Positions 45,463 through 56,057 of a DNA stretch of 64,000 nucleotides are shown in pieces (positions within the stretch are counted from its first letter, which is position 1; each line of letters begins with the position of its first letter). The notes under the pieces are model-generated. The model saw nothing but the letters and a program-made list of their open reading frames with translations, was not told where the DNA came from and made no database searches. Position numbers and translations under genes: made by a program. This DNA comes from Amphritea sp. (lineage in GTDB: Bacteria; Pseudomonadota; Gammaproteobacteria; Pseudomonadales; Balneatricaceae), in the NCBI GenBank assembly GCA_025800245.1, contig JAOXSA010000005.1:1-64000 (forward strand). Reading direction: 5' to 3'.

Positions 45463-46371
45463 TCAGTGACTACGGTCCACAATCGGGCAACTGCTCAGAG
45501 CATCAATCAGCAGATCAATGGCCTGCGGTCGCGGGAAACTGGCGCGCCATGCCAGCGCCACAGTCCGGCTCGGTGCCGGCGATTTAAACGGCCGGGTGAC
45601 GATCATATCGGATGAGTAGTGGCCACCGGTGGCTGACTGCGGAATCACACTGGAGCCCAGACCGGACGCTACCATCATGCGGATCGTTTCCAGTGAGCTA
45701 CCTTCTGTCACAGTATGCTTATCCGACGCGGTACCGGTAATCGTCGGACAGGCTTCCAGTACCTGATCACGGAAACAGTGACCTTCACCCAGCAACAACA
45801 GATCCTGCTCATGCAGAGTCTGGCTGTCGATCTGATCTTTCTCCGACAGCGGATGCTCCTTCGGCAGCAGCATCATAAACTGTTCGTCATACAGGGGACG
45901 GGTGAGGATATCCGGCTCATCGAACGGCAGCGCAATAATAATCGCATCCAGCTCACCGTTGCGAATTTTAGGGCGCAGGTTTTCGGTAAAGTTCTCTTCA
46001 ATATAGAGCGGCATCTTTGGCGCCCGCTGTTGCAGCTGCGGTACCAGATGGGGAAACAGGTAAGGGCCTATAGTGTAGATCGCACCCACCCGCAACGGGC
46101 TGGCCAGCTGATCCTTTCCTTCCTGGGCCAGATCCTTGATAGACTCAGCCTGCTCCAGCACAGTCTGTGCCTGACGCACCACTTTCTCGCCCACCGGCGT
46201 TACCCGTACGGCATGCTTACTGCGTTCAAACAGCGCGGTGCCCAGCTCATCCTCCAGTTTCTTAACCGCAATACTCAGGGTCGGCTGGCTGACAAAGCAG
46301 CGCTCAGCGGCACGCCCGAAATGTTGTTCCTGAGCTAAAGTAACGATGTATCGCAGCTCGGTAAGAGTCAT
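45463..46371 (-). CDS. oxyR: Hydrogen peroxide-sensing regulator OxyR
   Basis: A LysR-type regulator of 302 residues. The HTH (QHFGRAAERCFVSQPTLSIAVKKLEDELG, in two parts) starts MTLTELRYIV. The redox cysteines fall exactly at positions 199 (GEGHCFRD) and 208 (VLEACP), as in E. coli OxyR. EGSSLETIRMMVASGLG is the conserved regulatory-domain segment. ATG at 46371 is chosen by homology; upstream in-frame sequence to 46509 lies inside the divergent gene. It is 58 bp from the divergent SDR gene, and the two may share an OxyR-controlled region. Confidence 0.95.
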   Translation of the reverse strand: MTLTELRYIVTLAQEQHFGRAAERCFVSQPTLSIAVKKLEDELGTALFERSKHAVRVTPVGEKVVRQAQTVLEQAESIKDLAQEGKDQLASPLRVGAIYTIGPYLFPHLVPQLQQRAPKMPLYIEENFTENLRPKIRNGELDAIIIALPFDEPDILTRPLYDEQFMMLLPKEHPLSEKDQIDSQTLHEQDLLLLGEGHCFRDQVLEACPTITGTASDKHTVTEGSSLETIRMMVASGLGSSVIPQSATGGHYSSDMIVTRPFKSPAPSRTVALAWRASFPRPQAIDLLIDALSSCPIVDRSH

Positions 46372-46428
46372 GCAGCAGATTCCTTTGTTAAGATGCAGGT
46401 CTGTTTCACCAGAATAAGCGAGCACATT

Positions 46429-47280
46429 GTGAGCACTGAACATATTCTGATCGCCGGATGCGGTGATGTAGGCTGCCAGGCAGGTCTTAATCTGACAGCA
46501 CAGGGTCATCGCGTGTATGGCCTTCGACGTAATATAAACCAGCTACCCGCCGGTATCCAAGGAATAGCGGCTGATCTGGGTCAGCCAGAGCAGTTACAGG
46601 CCTCCCTGAGCACATTGCAGCACAATATTGATGTGGTTGTGTACGCGGTCGCCGCCGGTGGCCGTACCGAACAGCAATACCGGGATGCTTACGTCATCGG
46701 TCTGCAGAATCTGCTACGGACTCTGCAGGCCCGCCAGATCAGACCACGCCTGCTGCTGTTTGTTTCCAGCACATCGGTATACGGGCAGAAGAATGATGAA
46801 TGGATCGATGAACAGTCAGCCACAGAGCCAACCAGCTTCTCCGGGCAGATTATGCTGGAAGCGGAGCAGGCTGCTCTGAACAGTGGCCTGAACAGCTCAG
46901 TAGTGCGCTTCAGCGGCATCTATGGACCAGGTCGTAACTATATGCTCAATCAGGTACGTAACGGCACCGGTATTGCGCCGGAGCCACCCCGTTACAGCAA
47001 CCGGATTCACCGGGACGACTGCGCCGGCGTGCTGCAGCACCTGATTACCCTGTCACGAAGCACCACGCTGGAGCCGATCTATCTGGCCAGTGACTGTGAA
47101 CCAACGCTGCTGCATGAAGTGACCGACTGGCTGGCAGAGCAGACCGACAGCCAGATTACCGAACACAGCGCCCAGCGCTCGGCGGGCAGCAAACGCTGCA
47201 GCAATCTGCGTCTGATCGAAAGCGGATATGAGTTCAGGTATCCCGGATTCCGGGATGGCTACAATGCAATGCTGAAATGA
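46429..47280 (+). CDS. NAD(P)-dependent epimerase/dehydratase (SDR, YeeZ-like)
   Basis: About 283 residues, likely GTG start at 46429. The Rossmann motif is ILIAGCGDVGCQAG; FVSSTSVYGQ holds a catalytic Ser region; FSGIYGPGRN and RIHRDDCAGVLQH are extended-SDR features. The usual YxxxK is not obvious (SGQIMLEAEQA stands in its place), as in YeeZ-type atypical SDRs, so the catalytic role is uncertain. Divergent from oxyR; redox-linked expression is only a guess. Confidence 0.85.
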   Translation: MSTEHILIAGCGDVGCQAGLNLTAQGHRVYGLRRNINQLPAGIQGIAADLGQPEQLQASLSTLQHNIDVVVYAVAAGGRTEQQYRDAYVIGLQNLLRTLQARQIRPRLLLFVSSTSVYGQKNDEWIDEQSATEPTSFSGQIMLEAEQAALNSGLNSSVVRFSGIYGPGRNYMLNQVRNGTGIAPEPPRYSNRIHRDDCAGVLQHLITLSRSTTLEPIYLASDCEPTLLHEVTDWLAEQTDSQITEHSAQRSAGSKRCSNLRLIESGYEFRYPGFRDGYNAMLK

Positions 47281-47369
47281 GTCTGTAGTGAGGCACGCCC
47301 ACCGAAGCACGCAACAGACCTATAAGATCAATATCGCCGCTGGAAGCGCCTCTCACAGTTTTTGAGCGC

Positions 47370-47395
47370 TGTAGCGAGGGCCTTCCAGGCCCGAT
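47370..47395 (-). repeat. 26-bp dispersed repeat, copy B (inverted copy of 39435-39460)
   Basis: Exact reverse complement of copy A, with the GGGCCT/AGGCCC hairpin. It sits between the 3' ends of the SDR gene and the transporter operon, just before a terminator. Confidence 0.75.
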
Positions 47396-47400
47396 AATGA

Positions 47401-47427
47401 AAAAGCCCGGAATTATCCGGGCTTTTG
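47401..47427. terminator. Bidirectional terminator between the SDR gene and the ABC operon
   Basis: AAAAAGCCCGGA, loop ATTA, TCCGGGCTTTT. Confidence 0.9.
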
Positions 47428-47428
47428 C

Positions 47429-48178
47429 TTACTTATCGATATGCGGATCACGCAACTGGGGATCAAGATCCACCGGGGTATTGGCGTGATGATAATACTG
47501 GTATCGGTTCAGGCGATACTCGATCAGACGGAACAGACCGATAATCAGCGCACTCAGCACCAGATACACGGCACCGGCGGCCATAAACATCTCCAGCGGC
47601 GTATACGTACGGGCGATGATAGTACGGGCCATGCCGGTCAGATCCAGCAGAGTGATGGTGCTGGCCAGGGCGCTGCCCTTAAGCATCAGAATCACCTCAT
47701 TACCATAAGCAGGCAGGGCGATACCGAACGCCCGCGGCAGAATAATCCGGCGGATCTGCGTCGGTTTGGTCATGCCCACCGCTTCGGCGGCTTCCATCTC
47801 ACCGGTCGGGATCGCCTGAATCGCACTACGGAACAGCTCAGCACTGTAAGCGGCGGTGTTCAGACTGAAGGCGATAATCGCGCACCAGTAGGGTTCTTTC
47901 AGAATCGGCCAAAGCACGGATTCACGAATGATCTCAAACTGTGAAGCACCGTAGTACACCAGAAAGATCTGCACCAGCAACGGTGTACCGCGGAAGAAAT
48001 AGATATAGATAAATGGCAGGAACTGAATCCAGCGTTGCTTCGAAGCCCGCATCAGGGCGATCGGTACGGCCAGTGCCACACCCACCAGGCCGGAGATAAC
48101 CACCAGCTCCAGCGTCAGCCAGGCACCGTCCAGCAAGCGCGGGAAATACTTCCAGATAACATCCCATTCCCAACTCAT
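47429..48178 (-). CDS. Basic amino-acid ABC transporter permease (HisM/ArtM/AotM type)
   Basis: 249 residues of the HisMQ permease family. About five TM helices; the TIGR01726-type start LDGAWLTLELVVISGLVGVALAVPIAL and the EAA loop AVGMTKPTQIRRIILPRAFGIALPAYGNE are clear. Its ATG overlaps the stop of the preceding permease by 4 bp. It forms the second half of the heterodimeric channel with the gene upstream. Substrate is likely arginine, ornithine, lysine or histidine, judged by the binding protein. Confidence 0.93.
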   Translation of the reverse strand: MSWEWDVIWKYFPRLLDGAWLTLELVVISGLVGVALAVPIALMRASKQRWIQFLPFIYIYFFRGTPLLVQIFLVYYGASQFEIIRESVLWPILKEPYWCAIIAFSLNTAAYSAELFRSAIQAIPTGEMEAAEAVGMTKPTQIRRIILPRAFGIALPAYGNEVILMLKGSALASTITLLDLTGMARTIIARTYTPLEMFMAAGAVYLVLSALIIGLFRLIEYRLNRYQYYHHANTPVDLDPQLRDPHIDK

Positions 48179-48867
48179 GAATGACGGCCTCTCGCTGCTG
48201 GATTACTGGCCCGCTCCATAAACATGGTAAACAGGGTGGCTGCTGCGGTGAGCAACAGATAGATCAGCGCCGCCGCCATGTAGAAGGTAAATGGCTCTTT
48301 GGTACTGCCGGTAGCAACCGCCGCCTGACGCATAATATCGTTCAGACCGACAACCGACACCAGCGCAGTATCTTTCAGAAGTACCTGAAACAGGTTACCC
48401 AGTCCCGGAATCGCCAGTCGCCAGACCTGCGGCAGTATAATCCGGAAGAAGGTGCGTGTCGGGCTCATACCAAAGGCATAGCCCGCTTCCCACTGGCCCT
48501 TGGGAATCTCCAGCATCGCCATCCGGAACACTTCAGTCGCATAGGCACCGAAAGCGATGGACAGAGCTGCGACACCAGCGATAAACGGACCGATTTCGAT
48601 ATATTCGTCGTAACCGAACCAGCTCGCCACCAGCATCACTATCTGGGAACCGCCAAAATAGATGGTCAGTACCAGCAGCAGCTCCGGGATACCCCGGACA
48701 AAAGTGGTGTATGCAGTCGCCAGTCCGCGGAATAACCGGTTATCGGACAGTTTTGCCGCCGCTCCCATCAGACCGAACACCAGGCCAACCACCAGACTGG
48801 CAAGCGCCAGCTGAATGGTTACCCAGGTACCGGAAAGCAGGAGGTGGCCAAAGCCTTGCAGATCCAT
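48175..48867 (-). CDS. Basic amino-acid ABC transporter permease (HisQ/ArtQ/AotQ type)
   Basis: 230 residues. LLSGTWVTIQLALASLVVGLVFGL starts the membrane domain and the EAA loop reads AFGMSPTRTFFRIILPQVWRLAIPGLGN. About five TM helices. It lies 43 bp after the binding-protein gene. Partner of the HisM-type permease. Confidence 0.93.
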   Translation of the reverse strand: MDLQGFGHLLLSGTWVTIQLALASLVVGLVFGLMGAAAKLSDNRLFRGLATAYTTFVRGIPELLLVLTIYFGGSQIVMLVASWFGYDEYIEIGPFIAGVAALSIAFGAYATEVFRMAMLEIPKGQWEAGYAFGMSPTRTFFRIILPQVWRLAIPGLGNLFQVLLKDTALVSVVGLNDIMRQAAVATGSTKEPFTFYMAAALIYLLLTAAATLFTMFMERASNPAARGRHS

Positions 48868-48910
48868 GAAAAGAGCCTTTATACGGGCCGGTCAGACCGG
48901 CCCGATAATC

Positions 48911-49669
48911 TTAGTAGATAGAGAACGGGAAGTATTTCTCGTTGATCTCAGCGTATTTGCCGTTAGCAACAATCGCTTTGATCGCCGCGCTGAACTTGTC
49001 TTTCAGCGCATCGCCTTTACGTACAGCGATACCGATCTCATCGTTGATGTCGATGTCTTCGCCGTTGAAAGCAAAGCCTTTACCGTCATCAGTACGCAGC
49101 CAGTCGTAAGCAGGGAACTTGTCAGACAGCAGCACATCCAGACGGCCCGCTGCCAGATCCAGGTACGCGTTGTCCTGAGTATCGTACAGTTTCACGCTAA
49201 CCACGTCAGACAGATTGTCTTCCAGATACTGACCGGCGATAGTCGCACGCTGAGCACCCACAGTCAGACCTTTCAGACCTTCTTTAGTGGTCTTGATCTC
49301 GCTGCCTTCAGGAGTCACGAATGCCAGTACGTTGGAGTAGTATTTCTCAGAGAAATCAACAACACGCAGACGCTCTTCGGTGATAGACATAGAAGCGATG
49401 ATGGCATCGTACTTACGTGCACGCAGACCCGGAATGATACCGTCCCAGTCCTGAGCAACGATTTCACAGTCTGCTTTCATTTCTTCACACAGTGCGTTCG
49501 CGATCTCTACGTCGAAACCGATCAGTTCGCCATTGGAGTCAACCATGTTGAACGGTGCGTAAGCACCCTCAGTTGCGATACGGACCTTATCGCCAGCCGT
49601 TGCCGCCTGAGCGGTCATCAGGCTGCCTGCGATCAGTGTAGCGACGGCAAAGAGTTTACGGATTTTCAT
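48911..49669 (-). CDS. Periplasmic basic amino-acid-binding protein (SBP family 3)
   Basis: 252 residues. Signal peptide KIRKLFAVATLIAGSLMTAQAATA. The mature start KVRIATEGAYAPFNMVDSNG, then IGFDVEIANALCEEM, DWDGIIPGLRARKYDAIIASMSITEERL and the later DIDINDEIGIAVRKGD are features of the lysine/arginine/ornithine- and histidine-binding group (HisJ/ArgT/AotJ). Cysteines in ALCEEMKADCE form the disulfide conserved in LAO-binding proteins. Exact substrate cannot be set by eye. Confidence 0.92.
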   Translation of the reverse strand: MKIRKLFAVATLIAGSLMTAQAATAGDKVRIATEGAYAPFNMVDSNGELIGFDVEIANALCEEMKADCEIVAQDWDGIIPGLRARKYDAIIASMSITEERLRVVDFSEKYYSNVLAFVTPEGSEIKTTKEGLKGLTVGAQRATIAGQYLEDNLSDVVSVKLYDTQDNAYLDLAAGRLDVLLSDKFPAYDWLRTDDGKGFAFNGEDIDINDEIGIAVRKGDALKDKFSAAIKAIVANGKYAEINEKYFPFSIY

Positions 49670-49709
49670 TAGTTGTTCCCTTTAACTGTTATTTTTCAGG
49701 GTCGAAACC

Positions 49710-50483
49710 TTAGTTGTGGCTGGCCATGAAGTCCTGCACACGCTTGGATTTCGGGTTATTAAACATCTGTTCCGGAGGTCCCATCTCTTCGATCTGCCCC
49801 TCGTGCAGGAAGACCACCTGACTCGACACATCACGGGCAAAACGCATCTCGTGGGTCACGATCAGCATGGTTCTGCCTTCATCTGCCAGTTCACGCATTA
49901 CTGCCAGTACTTCATTCACCAGTTCAGGATCAAGCGCTGAGGTCGGCTCATCAAACAGCAGAACCTGAGGATCCATCGCCAGCGTACGGGCAATAGCAAT
50001 ACGTTGCTTCTGACCGCCGGAGAGGTTATCCGGGTAAGCGTTACGCTTATCCGCCAGACCGACTTTTTCCAGCAGTTCTTCAGCACGGGCAATGGCCTGT
50101 TCTTTGGGCTGTTTCAGCACATAGACAGGCGCTTCGATGATGTTTTCGAGGATGGTTTTATGGGGCCAGAGATTGAAACTCTGAAACACGAACCCGATGC
50201 GCGAACGCATCTGTTCAAGCTGCTTACGATTAGCCGCTACCAGGTTGCCATCTTTACCCGGCTTCAGTTGCAACTGTTCCTCGCCAACGACAATGTCGCC
50301 CTGACTTGGATTTTCCAGCAGATTAATACAACGAAGCAGAGTACTTTTTCCGGAACCACTGGAGCCCAGAATGGAGATGACATCACCGTCATTAGCAGTC
50401 AGGGAGACACCTTTAAGGACTTCCAGATCACCGTAGGACTTATGAATATCTTTCAGCTCAAGGGCTGTTTTGGCATTCGCCAT
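49710..50483 (-). CDS. Basic amino-acid ABC transporter ATP-binding protein (HisP/AotP type)
   Basis: 257 residues. Walker A GSSGSGKST, Q-loop FVFQSFNLWPHKT, signature NLSGGQKQR, Walker B VLLFDEPTSALDPELV, H-loop VTHEM. The insertion LQLKPGKDGNLVAANRKQLEQMR is typical of HisP/OccP proteins. It is the first gene of the operon, ATG at 50483, 40 bp before the binding-protein gene. The 250 bp upstream is AT-rich and likely holds the promoter, though I see no clear operator. Confidence 0.95.
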   Translation of the reverse strand: MANAKTALELKDIHKSYGDLEVLKGVSLTANDGDVISILGSSGSGKSTLLRCINLLENPSQGDIVVGEEQLQLKPGKDGNLVAANRKQLEQMRSRIGFVFQSFNLWPHKTILENIIEAPVYVLKQPKEQAIARAEELLEKVGLADKRNAYPDNLSGGQKQRIAIARTLAMDPQVLLFDEPTSALDPELVNEVLAVMRELADEGRTMLIVTHEMRFARDVSSQVVFLHEGQIEEMGPPEQMFNNPKSKRVQDFMASHN

Positions 50484-50731
50484 GATAAGGCTTCCATCTC
50501 TTGTTCTTATTGGGCCACGGGTAGCAGCTAATAAATTTGAAGGATAGCAATCCCCACGTCAAGGGATAAGCAACAGGATCGTCTGTGGCTATCCTACGGC
50601 CGTTTCCTTTAAGAAACGGGCAGAAGGCCGGCAATTCTCCATAAAATTGCGCAATAAGCAATCAAAAAAATCAATACCGATCACTATATATACAGCAGTC
50701 CAATGAAGATAGATTAGCAGTTCCCAGAAAC

Positions 50732-50765
50732 AAAAACGGCCCGGAGCAAAGCCGGGCCGTTTTTA
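50732..50765. terminator. Terminator downstream of ppk1
   Basis: AAAAACGGCCCGG, loop of 7, CCGGGCCGTTTTTT, 14 bp after the ppk1 stop on the minus strand. Confidence 0.92.
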
Positions 50766-50778
50766 TTAATCGCTGAAA

Positions 50779-52920
50779 TCAGCTGGCAAATTCACCCAGC
50801 AGAGCAGCCTGAGCACTGATCAGCTCTTCCCCTTCCTCTGGCTGATTCAGGGTATAGCTGCCATCGGAGTGCAGTTCCCAGCTGTGGCTGTTATCCGCCA
50901 GATACAGATCCAGATCCCGTTTAACCCGATCCGCCAGCTTGCCGGTCAGCGGGAAGCCGGTCTCAACCCGATTAAGCATATTGCGTTCCATCCAGTCGGC
51001 GCTGGCACAGAACACTTCCGGTTCACCTTTGTTGCCAAAGTAGTAGACCCGGGTGTGCTCAAGGAAGCGACCGACAATTGACCGTACTGTAATATTATCG
51101 GAAATACCTTCCAGTCCCGGACGCAGACGACACATACCCCGTACGATCAGTTCAATCTTCACGCCTTTCTGGGAGGCTTTATACAGCGCACGAATCAGCT
51201 GTGGCTCGGTCATGCCGTTAACTTTAACGACGATGTGACCGTCTTTACCGTGTTTCGCTTCCCGTTCAATCAGCTCGATCATCTTCGAGTGCAGGGTAAA
51301 CGGCGCATTGTGCAGTTTCTTCAGACGCAGGATCTTACCCATACCGGTCAGCTGCTGGAAGATTTTATGCACATCTTCGCCCACATCCGCATCGCTGGTC
51401 ATATAGCTGTAGTCGGTATACAGACGGGCGGTCCCGGAGTGGTAGTTACCGGTACCCAGATGCGCATAACGCACCAGTTTACCTTCTTCGCGGCGCACCA
51501 CCAGCATCATCTTCGCGTGGGTTTTGCAGTCAACCACACCATAGACAACCAGCGCTCCGGCTTCCTGCAGGCGACTCGCCAGTTGCAGGTTACTCTCTTC
51601 ATCAAAGCGGGCCCGCAGTTCAATAACCACGGTCACCTCTTTACCACTTCGCGCCGCTTCCACCAGCGCCGTGACGATGTCAGAGTTTACGCCGGTACGG
51701 TACAGAGTCTGTTTGATCGCCAGTACTTTCGGATCTTTTGCCGCTTTACGCAGCAGATCCACAACCGGAGAGAAAGACTGAAACGGGTGGTGCAGCAACT
51801 GATCTTTCACCCGCAGAATATCGAAGATATTACCCTGCTTATACTTACCGGACATACCCGGTGTATAAGGCTTCCAGCGCAGCTCTTTACGATCCACCAG
51901 ATCCCGCAGTGCCATCATCCGGGTCAGGTTTACAGGTCCATCTACCCGGTATGTATGAGCCTCGTCGAGACTGAACTCCTGCAGCAGGAAGTTAATCAGG
52001 GCTTCCGGCGTACGCTGGTCCACCTCCAGACGCACCGCGCTACCGTATTTACGAGAGTGCAGCTCACCGCGCAGGGTGCGGGCCAGATCCTCGACCTCTT
52101 CAGAGTCGAAGGTCAGGTCGGCATTACGTGTAATACGGAACTGATAGCAACCCTCAACCTTCATTCCCGGAAACAGATCCGCGGCAAATTCATGGATAAT
52201 CGACGACAGGAAGATCAGGTTGTCGCCGCCATCGCAGAGATTATCCGGCAGTCGAATCAGACGTGGCAGTGAACGCGGTGCAGGGATAATCGCCAGACCA
52301 CTCTCACGACCGAAAGCATCTTTACCGTCCAGCTCAACAATAAAGTTAAGACTCTTGTTGATCAGACGCGGGAACGGGTGCGACGGGTCCAGACCGATCG
52401 GGCTGACAACCGGCAGCACCTTCTCTTCAAAATAGATCTGGATCCACTCTTTCTGTTCATCGGTCCAGTCACGACGACGCAGGAAATGAATATCTTCTTT
52501 TTCAAGTTCAGGGAAAATAATGTCATTGAGAATTTTATACTGACGCTCAACCTGAGCGTTACAGATCTCGCCGATACGGTTCATCACCGTTTGCGGGTGC
52601 AGGGCATCCGGCCCTACGGATTCGCGGCCATACTTCAGCTGACTCATGAGCTCCGCGACACGAATTTCGAAGAACTCATCCAGGTTACTGGAGAAGATCA
52701 GCAGGAACATCAGCCGTTCCAGCAGCGGATGGGACTCATCCAGTGCCTGCTCCAGTACCCGGATATTAAACTGCAGATGACTCAGTTCGCGGTTGATGTA
52801 GAGCTCCGGTGCTTTGAGGTCGACCGGGGTCTCCTCCACCGGTTCCGTTACAGCGATCGCTTCACGGCTCTCCACCAGCGCGATCGACGCTTCGTTCTGT
52901 TCGCTAATCTGTTCAGTCAT
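50779..52920 (-). CDS. ppk1: Polyphosphate kinase 1
   Basis: Reversibly polymerises ATP gamma-phosphate into polyphosphate. 713 residues, normal length, with an extra acidic N-terminus of about 35 residues. N domain [19 protein letters not shown], head domain, then the two PLD-like C domains. The phosphorylated histidine is in [17 protein letters not shown], and [20 protein letters not shown] and [21 protein letters not shown] are invariant blocks. ATG at 52920. It lies 53 bp after hemB on the same strand. Confidence 0.97.
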   Translation of the reverse strand: MTEQISEQNEASIALVESREAIAVTEPVEETPVDLKAPELYINRELSHLQFNIRVLEQALDESHPLLERLMFLLIFSSNLDEFFEIRVAELMSQLKYGRESVGPDALHPQTVMNRIGEICNAQVERQYKILNDIIFPELEKEDIHFLRRRDWTDEQKEWIQIYFEEKVLPVVSPIGLDPSHPFPRLINKSLNFIVELDGKDAFGRESGLAIIPAPRSLPRLIRLPDNLCDGGDNLIFLSSIIHEFAADLFPGMKVEGCYQFRITRNADLTFDSEEVEDLARTLRGELHSRKYGSAVRLEVDQRTPEALINFLLQEFSLDEAHTYRVDGPVNLTRMMALRDLVDRKELRWKPYTPGMSGKYKQGNIFDILRVKDQLLHHPFQSFSPVVDLLRKAAKDPKVLAIKQTLYRTGVNSDIVTALVEAARSGKEVTVVIELRARFDEESNLQLASRLQEAGALVVYGVVDCKTHAKMMLVVRREEGKLVRYAHLGTGNYHSGTARLYTDYSYMTSDADVGEDVHKIFQQLTGMGKILRLKKLHNAPFTLHSKMIELIEREAKHGKDGHIVVKVNGMTEPQLIRALYKASQKGVKIELIVRGMCRLRPGLEGISDNITVRSIVGRFLEHTRVYYFGNKGEPEVFCASADWMERNMLNRVETGFPLTGKLADRVKRDLDLYLADNSHSWELHSDGSYTLNQPEEGEELISAQAALLGEFAS

Positions 52921-52973
52921 CTTGCGTTATTCCTTCAAAAAAATGTGATCCGAAATCCCTGATCCCGAATCGT

Positions 52974-54110
<1,137 letters not shown>

Positions 54111-54115
54111 TCAGG

Positions 54116-54769
54116 ATGAAAAAAGTTGCGGTGATCCTATCCGGCTGTGGCGTCTATGACGGTTCGGAAATTTATGAGTCAGTGCTTACCCTGCTGGCGA
54201 TCGAAGAGGGTGGTGCCAGCTACCAGTGCATGGCACCGGATATCGATCAGCTCCATGTAATCAACCACCGTACCGGCGAGGTAATGCCCGAGCGCAGCCG
54301 AAATGTACTGACCGAGGCTGCCCGACTGGCCCGGGGCGAGATTATCGATCTCGCCGAGGCTGATCCGGCCGCTTATGACGCCCTGATTATCCCGGGCGGT
54401 TTCGGTGCCGCGAAGAATCTGTGTGATTTTGCTATCACTGGCGAAAACTGCGAAGTTAATCCGGACGTTGTCCGCTTCACCCAGGCCATGAACAAAGCGG
54501 GCAAACCGGTCGGTCTGATGTGTATCGCCCCGGCGATGACCCCCATCCTGTTTGGCGAGAAAGTCAGCTTCACAATCGGTAACGATCCTGAAACCGCTTC
54601 CACCATTGAAGCGATGGGTGGTAGCCATCAGAACTGTTGTGTCGATGAGATCATCACCGATACTGAAATGAAAGTGGTCACCACCCCGGCTTATATGCTG
54701 GCCGGTAGTATTACCGAAGCGGCCAGCGGTATCCGTAAGCTGGTTACTCAGGTGCTTGAGATGGCCTAG
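54116..54769 (+). CDS. elbB: ElbB-type DJ-1/PfpI family glyoxalase
   Basis: 217 residues of the isoprenoid biosynthesis protein ElbB group (glyoxalase III activity reported for the E. coli protein). It begins KKVAVILSGCGVYDGSEIYES. The PfpI nucleophile elbow GLMCIAPAMTP carries the cysteine, and IIPGGFGAAKNLCDFA contains the conserved Glu/Gly pocket region. GGAG is well placed at 54103-54106. Divergent from hemB. Confidence 0.94.
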   Translation: MKKVAVILSGCGVYDGSEIYESVLTLLAIEEGGASYQCMAPDIDQLHVINHRTGEVMPERSRNVLTEAARLARGEIIDLAEADPAAYDALIIPGGFGAAKNLCDFAITGENCEVNPDVVRFTQAMNKAGKPVGLMCIAPAMTPILFGEKVSFTIGNDPETASTIEAMGGSHQNCCVDEIITDTEMKVVTTPAYMLAGSITEAASGIRKLVTQVLEMA

Positions 54770-54883
54770 AGCTTATCTGTAAATATGTAGGGTGCATTAG
54801 CCAAAGCGTAATGCACCTTATATCCGATATCTTTGGTGCGTTATAACGAACCTACTTGCTGTAACAACGTATCCCACCAAACT

Positions 54884-55828
54884 TCAGACTGTATTCCCGT
54901 ATATGTGTCGCACCTTTTCAAACATATATATTTCTTTAAAGCAGTTATGAAGCGCAAAAGCTTCAAACCAAAAGTCTCTTTGTGGTGTTTTTGGATTTAA
55001 GCCATGTACTTTCTCCATAATCACAAAGAAACACACAGAAAAGTACCATAGAACGTAATTTAAGTGATTCAGTGTCGACTTTGATGCGTTGTCAGCCTCT
55101 CCGAAAACACCAAAGGTTACATAGTCACTCTCTTCAGAAAAAGCCATAGCCCCCAGCATTACAGAGGTGTATGAATGATGTACAACATTTGAATACATCG
55201 CATAGCTTTCTTTACGACAACTTCTCATTGTTTCTAAAAGCTCATCATCCATTCCTACACCTTGCTCAATGTCATTAAGTAGTCTATTGAGTTGATATGA
55301 CTTTAAGTTTTTTGACCAAAATTTACTTTCTGATTCTTCATCAGTTGTGACATAGCCAATCCAAAGTTCTCTATCATAAACAAGGGCTAAAATTAACCAT
55401 GATAACTCAATTAGTAATCTCAGCTGAGAGCGAGCTTGAGCGTCTAAGCCTTTCTCAATCAATACCTGCACAGCTAAACCGTAATTGGTCAGGTGATTTA
55501 ACATATGCGACAAAACCAGATTGGGATTAACTCCAGATGGAGATAACCAGTCATCAGGAAATAGTTCACTTGGATTATCTTTCGGATGTAAAGATAAAGA
55601 CAGCAATCCAATAGACACTAGTCCTATACTCGAGATAGACAAAGCATCTTTCATATTATTTTTGACTATTTTTTCAGTATTCCTCGAATGATCTTCCACA
55701 AAATCAATGATCTCGCGTAAACCCTCCATATCCAAACTACTACCAGTAATTGGAATGTATATTTTGTTGAGTTTTTCCAAGACTGATCTTGCTATATTTC
55801 TATAAGCATCATTTTCAATAGCTTGCAT
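54884..55828 (-). CDS. AT-rich orphan protein, possibly DUF5677-like
   Basis: 314 residues with no family I can name with confidence. The centre has a hydrophobic stretch, ARSQLRLLIELSWLILALVYDRELW, and a later ESYAMYSNVVHHSYTSVML, an R...E...H layout reminiscent of DUF5677/HEPN-like all-helical proteins. No signal peptide. The ATG at 55828 follows GGAG by 5 bases, so it is likely translated. Codon use is AT-rich, unlike both neighbours, which suggests transfer. It lies between elbB and the nrdD control region as a single gene. Confidence 0.7.
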   Translation of the reverse strand: MQAIENDAYRNIARSVLEKLNKIYIPITGSSLDMEGLREIIDFVEDHSRNTEKIVKNNMKDALSISSIGLVSIGLLSLSLHPKDNPSELFPDDWLSPSGVNPNLVLSHMLNHLTNYGLAVQVLIEKGLDAQARSQLRLLIELSWLILALVYDRELWIGYVTTDEESESKFWSKNLKSYQLNRLLNDIEQGVGMDDELLETMRSCRKESYAMYSNVVHHSYTSVMLGAMAFSEESDYVTFGVFGEADNASKSTLNHLNYVLWYFSVCFFVIMEKVHGLNPKTPQRDFWFEAFALHNCFKEIYMFEKVRHIYGNTV

Positions 55829-55942
55829 AAAGTCTCCACTTAAGTGATTCCATATATGTGATTATGGACGCTGATGGCAGACACACAAAAAGCCTGAATC
55901 ATCTTTTAGACCATAATCCCTTCCCACTAAAAATCCACGCGC

Positions 55943-55956
55943 TTGATAGCCATCAA
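55943..55956 (+). promoter_or_regulatory. FNR/Anr box 1 upstream of nrdD
   Basis: TTGATAGCCATCAA, a perfect TTGATN4ATCAA. If it acts at -41.5, transcription would start near 55991, placing the first NrdR-like box over the -10 region (inference). Confidence 0.82.
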
Positions 55957-55971
55957 TTATTTACACCAAAA

Positions 55972-56018
55972 ACACCATATATAGTGCCACTAAAAATACC
56001 AAGCACTACATATGGTAT
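55972..56018 (+). promoter_or_regulatory. Pair of NrdR-like boxes, 31 bp apart
   Basis: ACACCATATATAGTGC (55972-55987) and GCACTACATATGGTAT (56003-56018). They resemble the NrdR consensus ACACWATATATWGTGT, and the start-to-start distance is 31 bp, the usual three-turn spacing of NrdR box pairs. The first is strong and the second weaker. NrdR is a repressor of ribonucleotide reductase genes, so the site suits the gene that follows. Confidence 0.75.
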
Positions 56019-56031
56019 TGATAACCATCAA
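56018..56031 (+). promoter_or_regulatory. FNR/Anr box 2 upstream of nrdD
   Basis: TTGATAACCATCAA, a second perfect FNR palindrome, 75 bp after the first and touching the second NrdR-like box. It is only about 26 bp from the start codon, so it may repress, or serve another start site farther down. Confidence 0.75.
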
Positions 56032-56057
56032 GCAGATGACTCATCAAGGTGCTAGAG

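Noticed and set aside
51235..52272. 345-codon plus-strand frame opposite ppk1
   Set aside because: Antisense shadow of a well-conserved gene; His/Gln-rich nonsense composition, no ribosome site.
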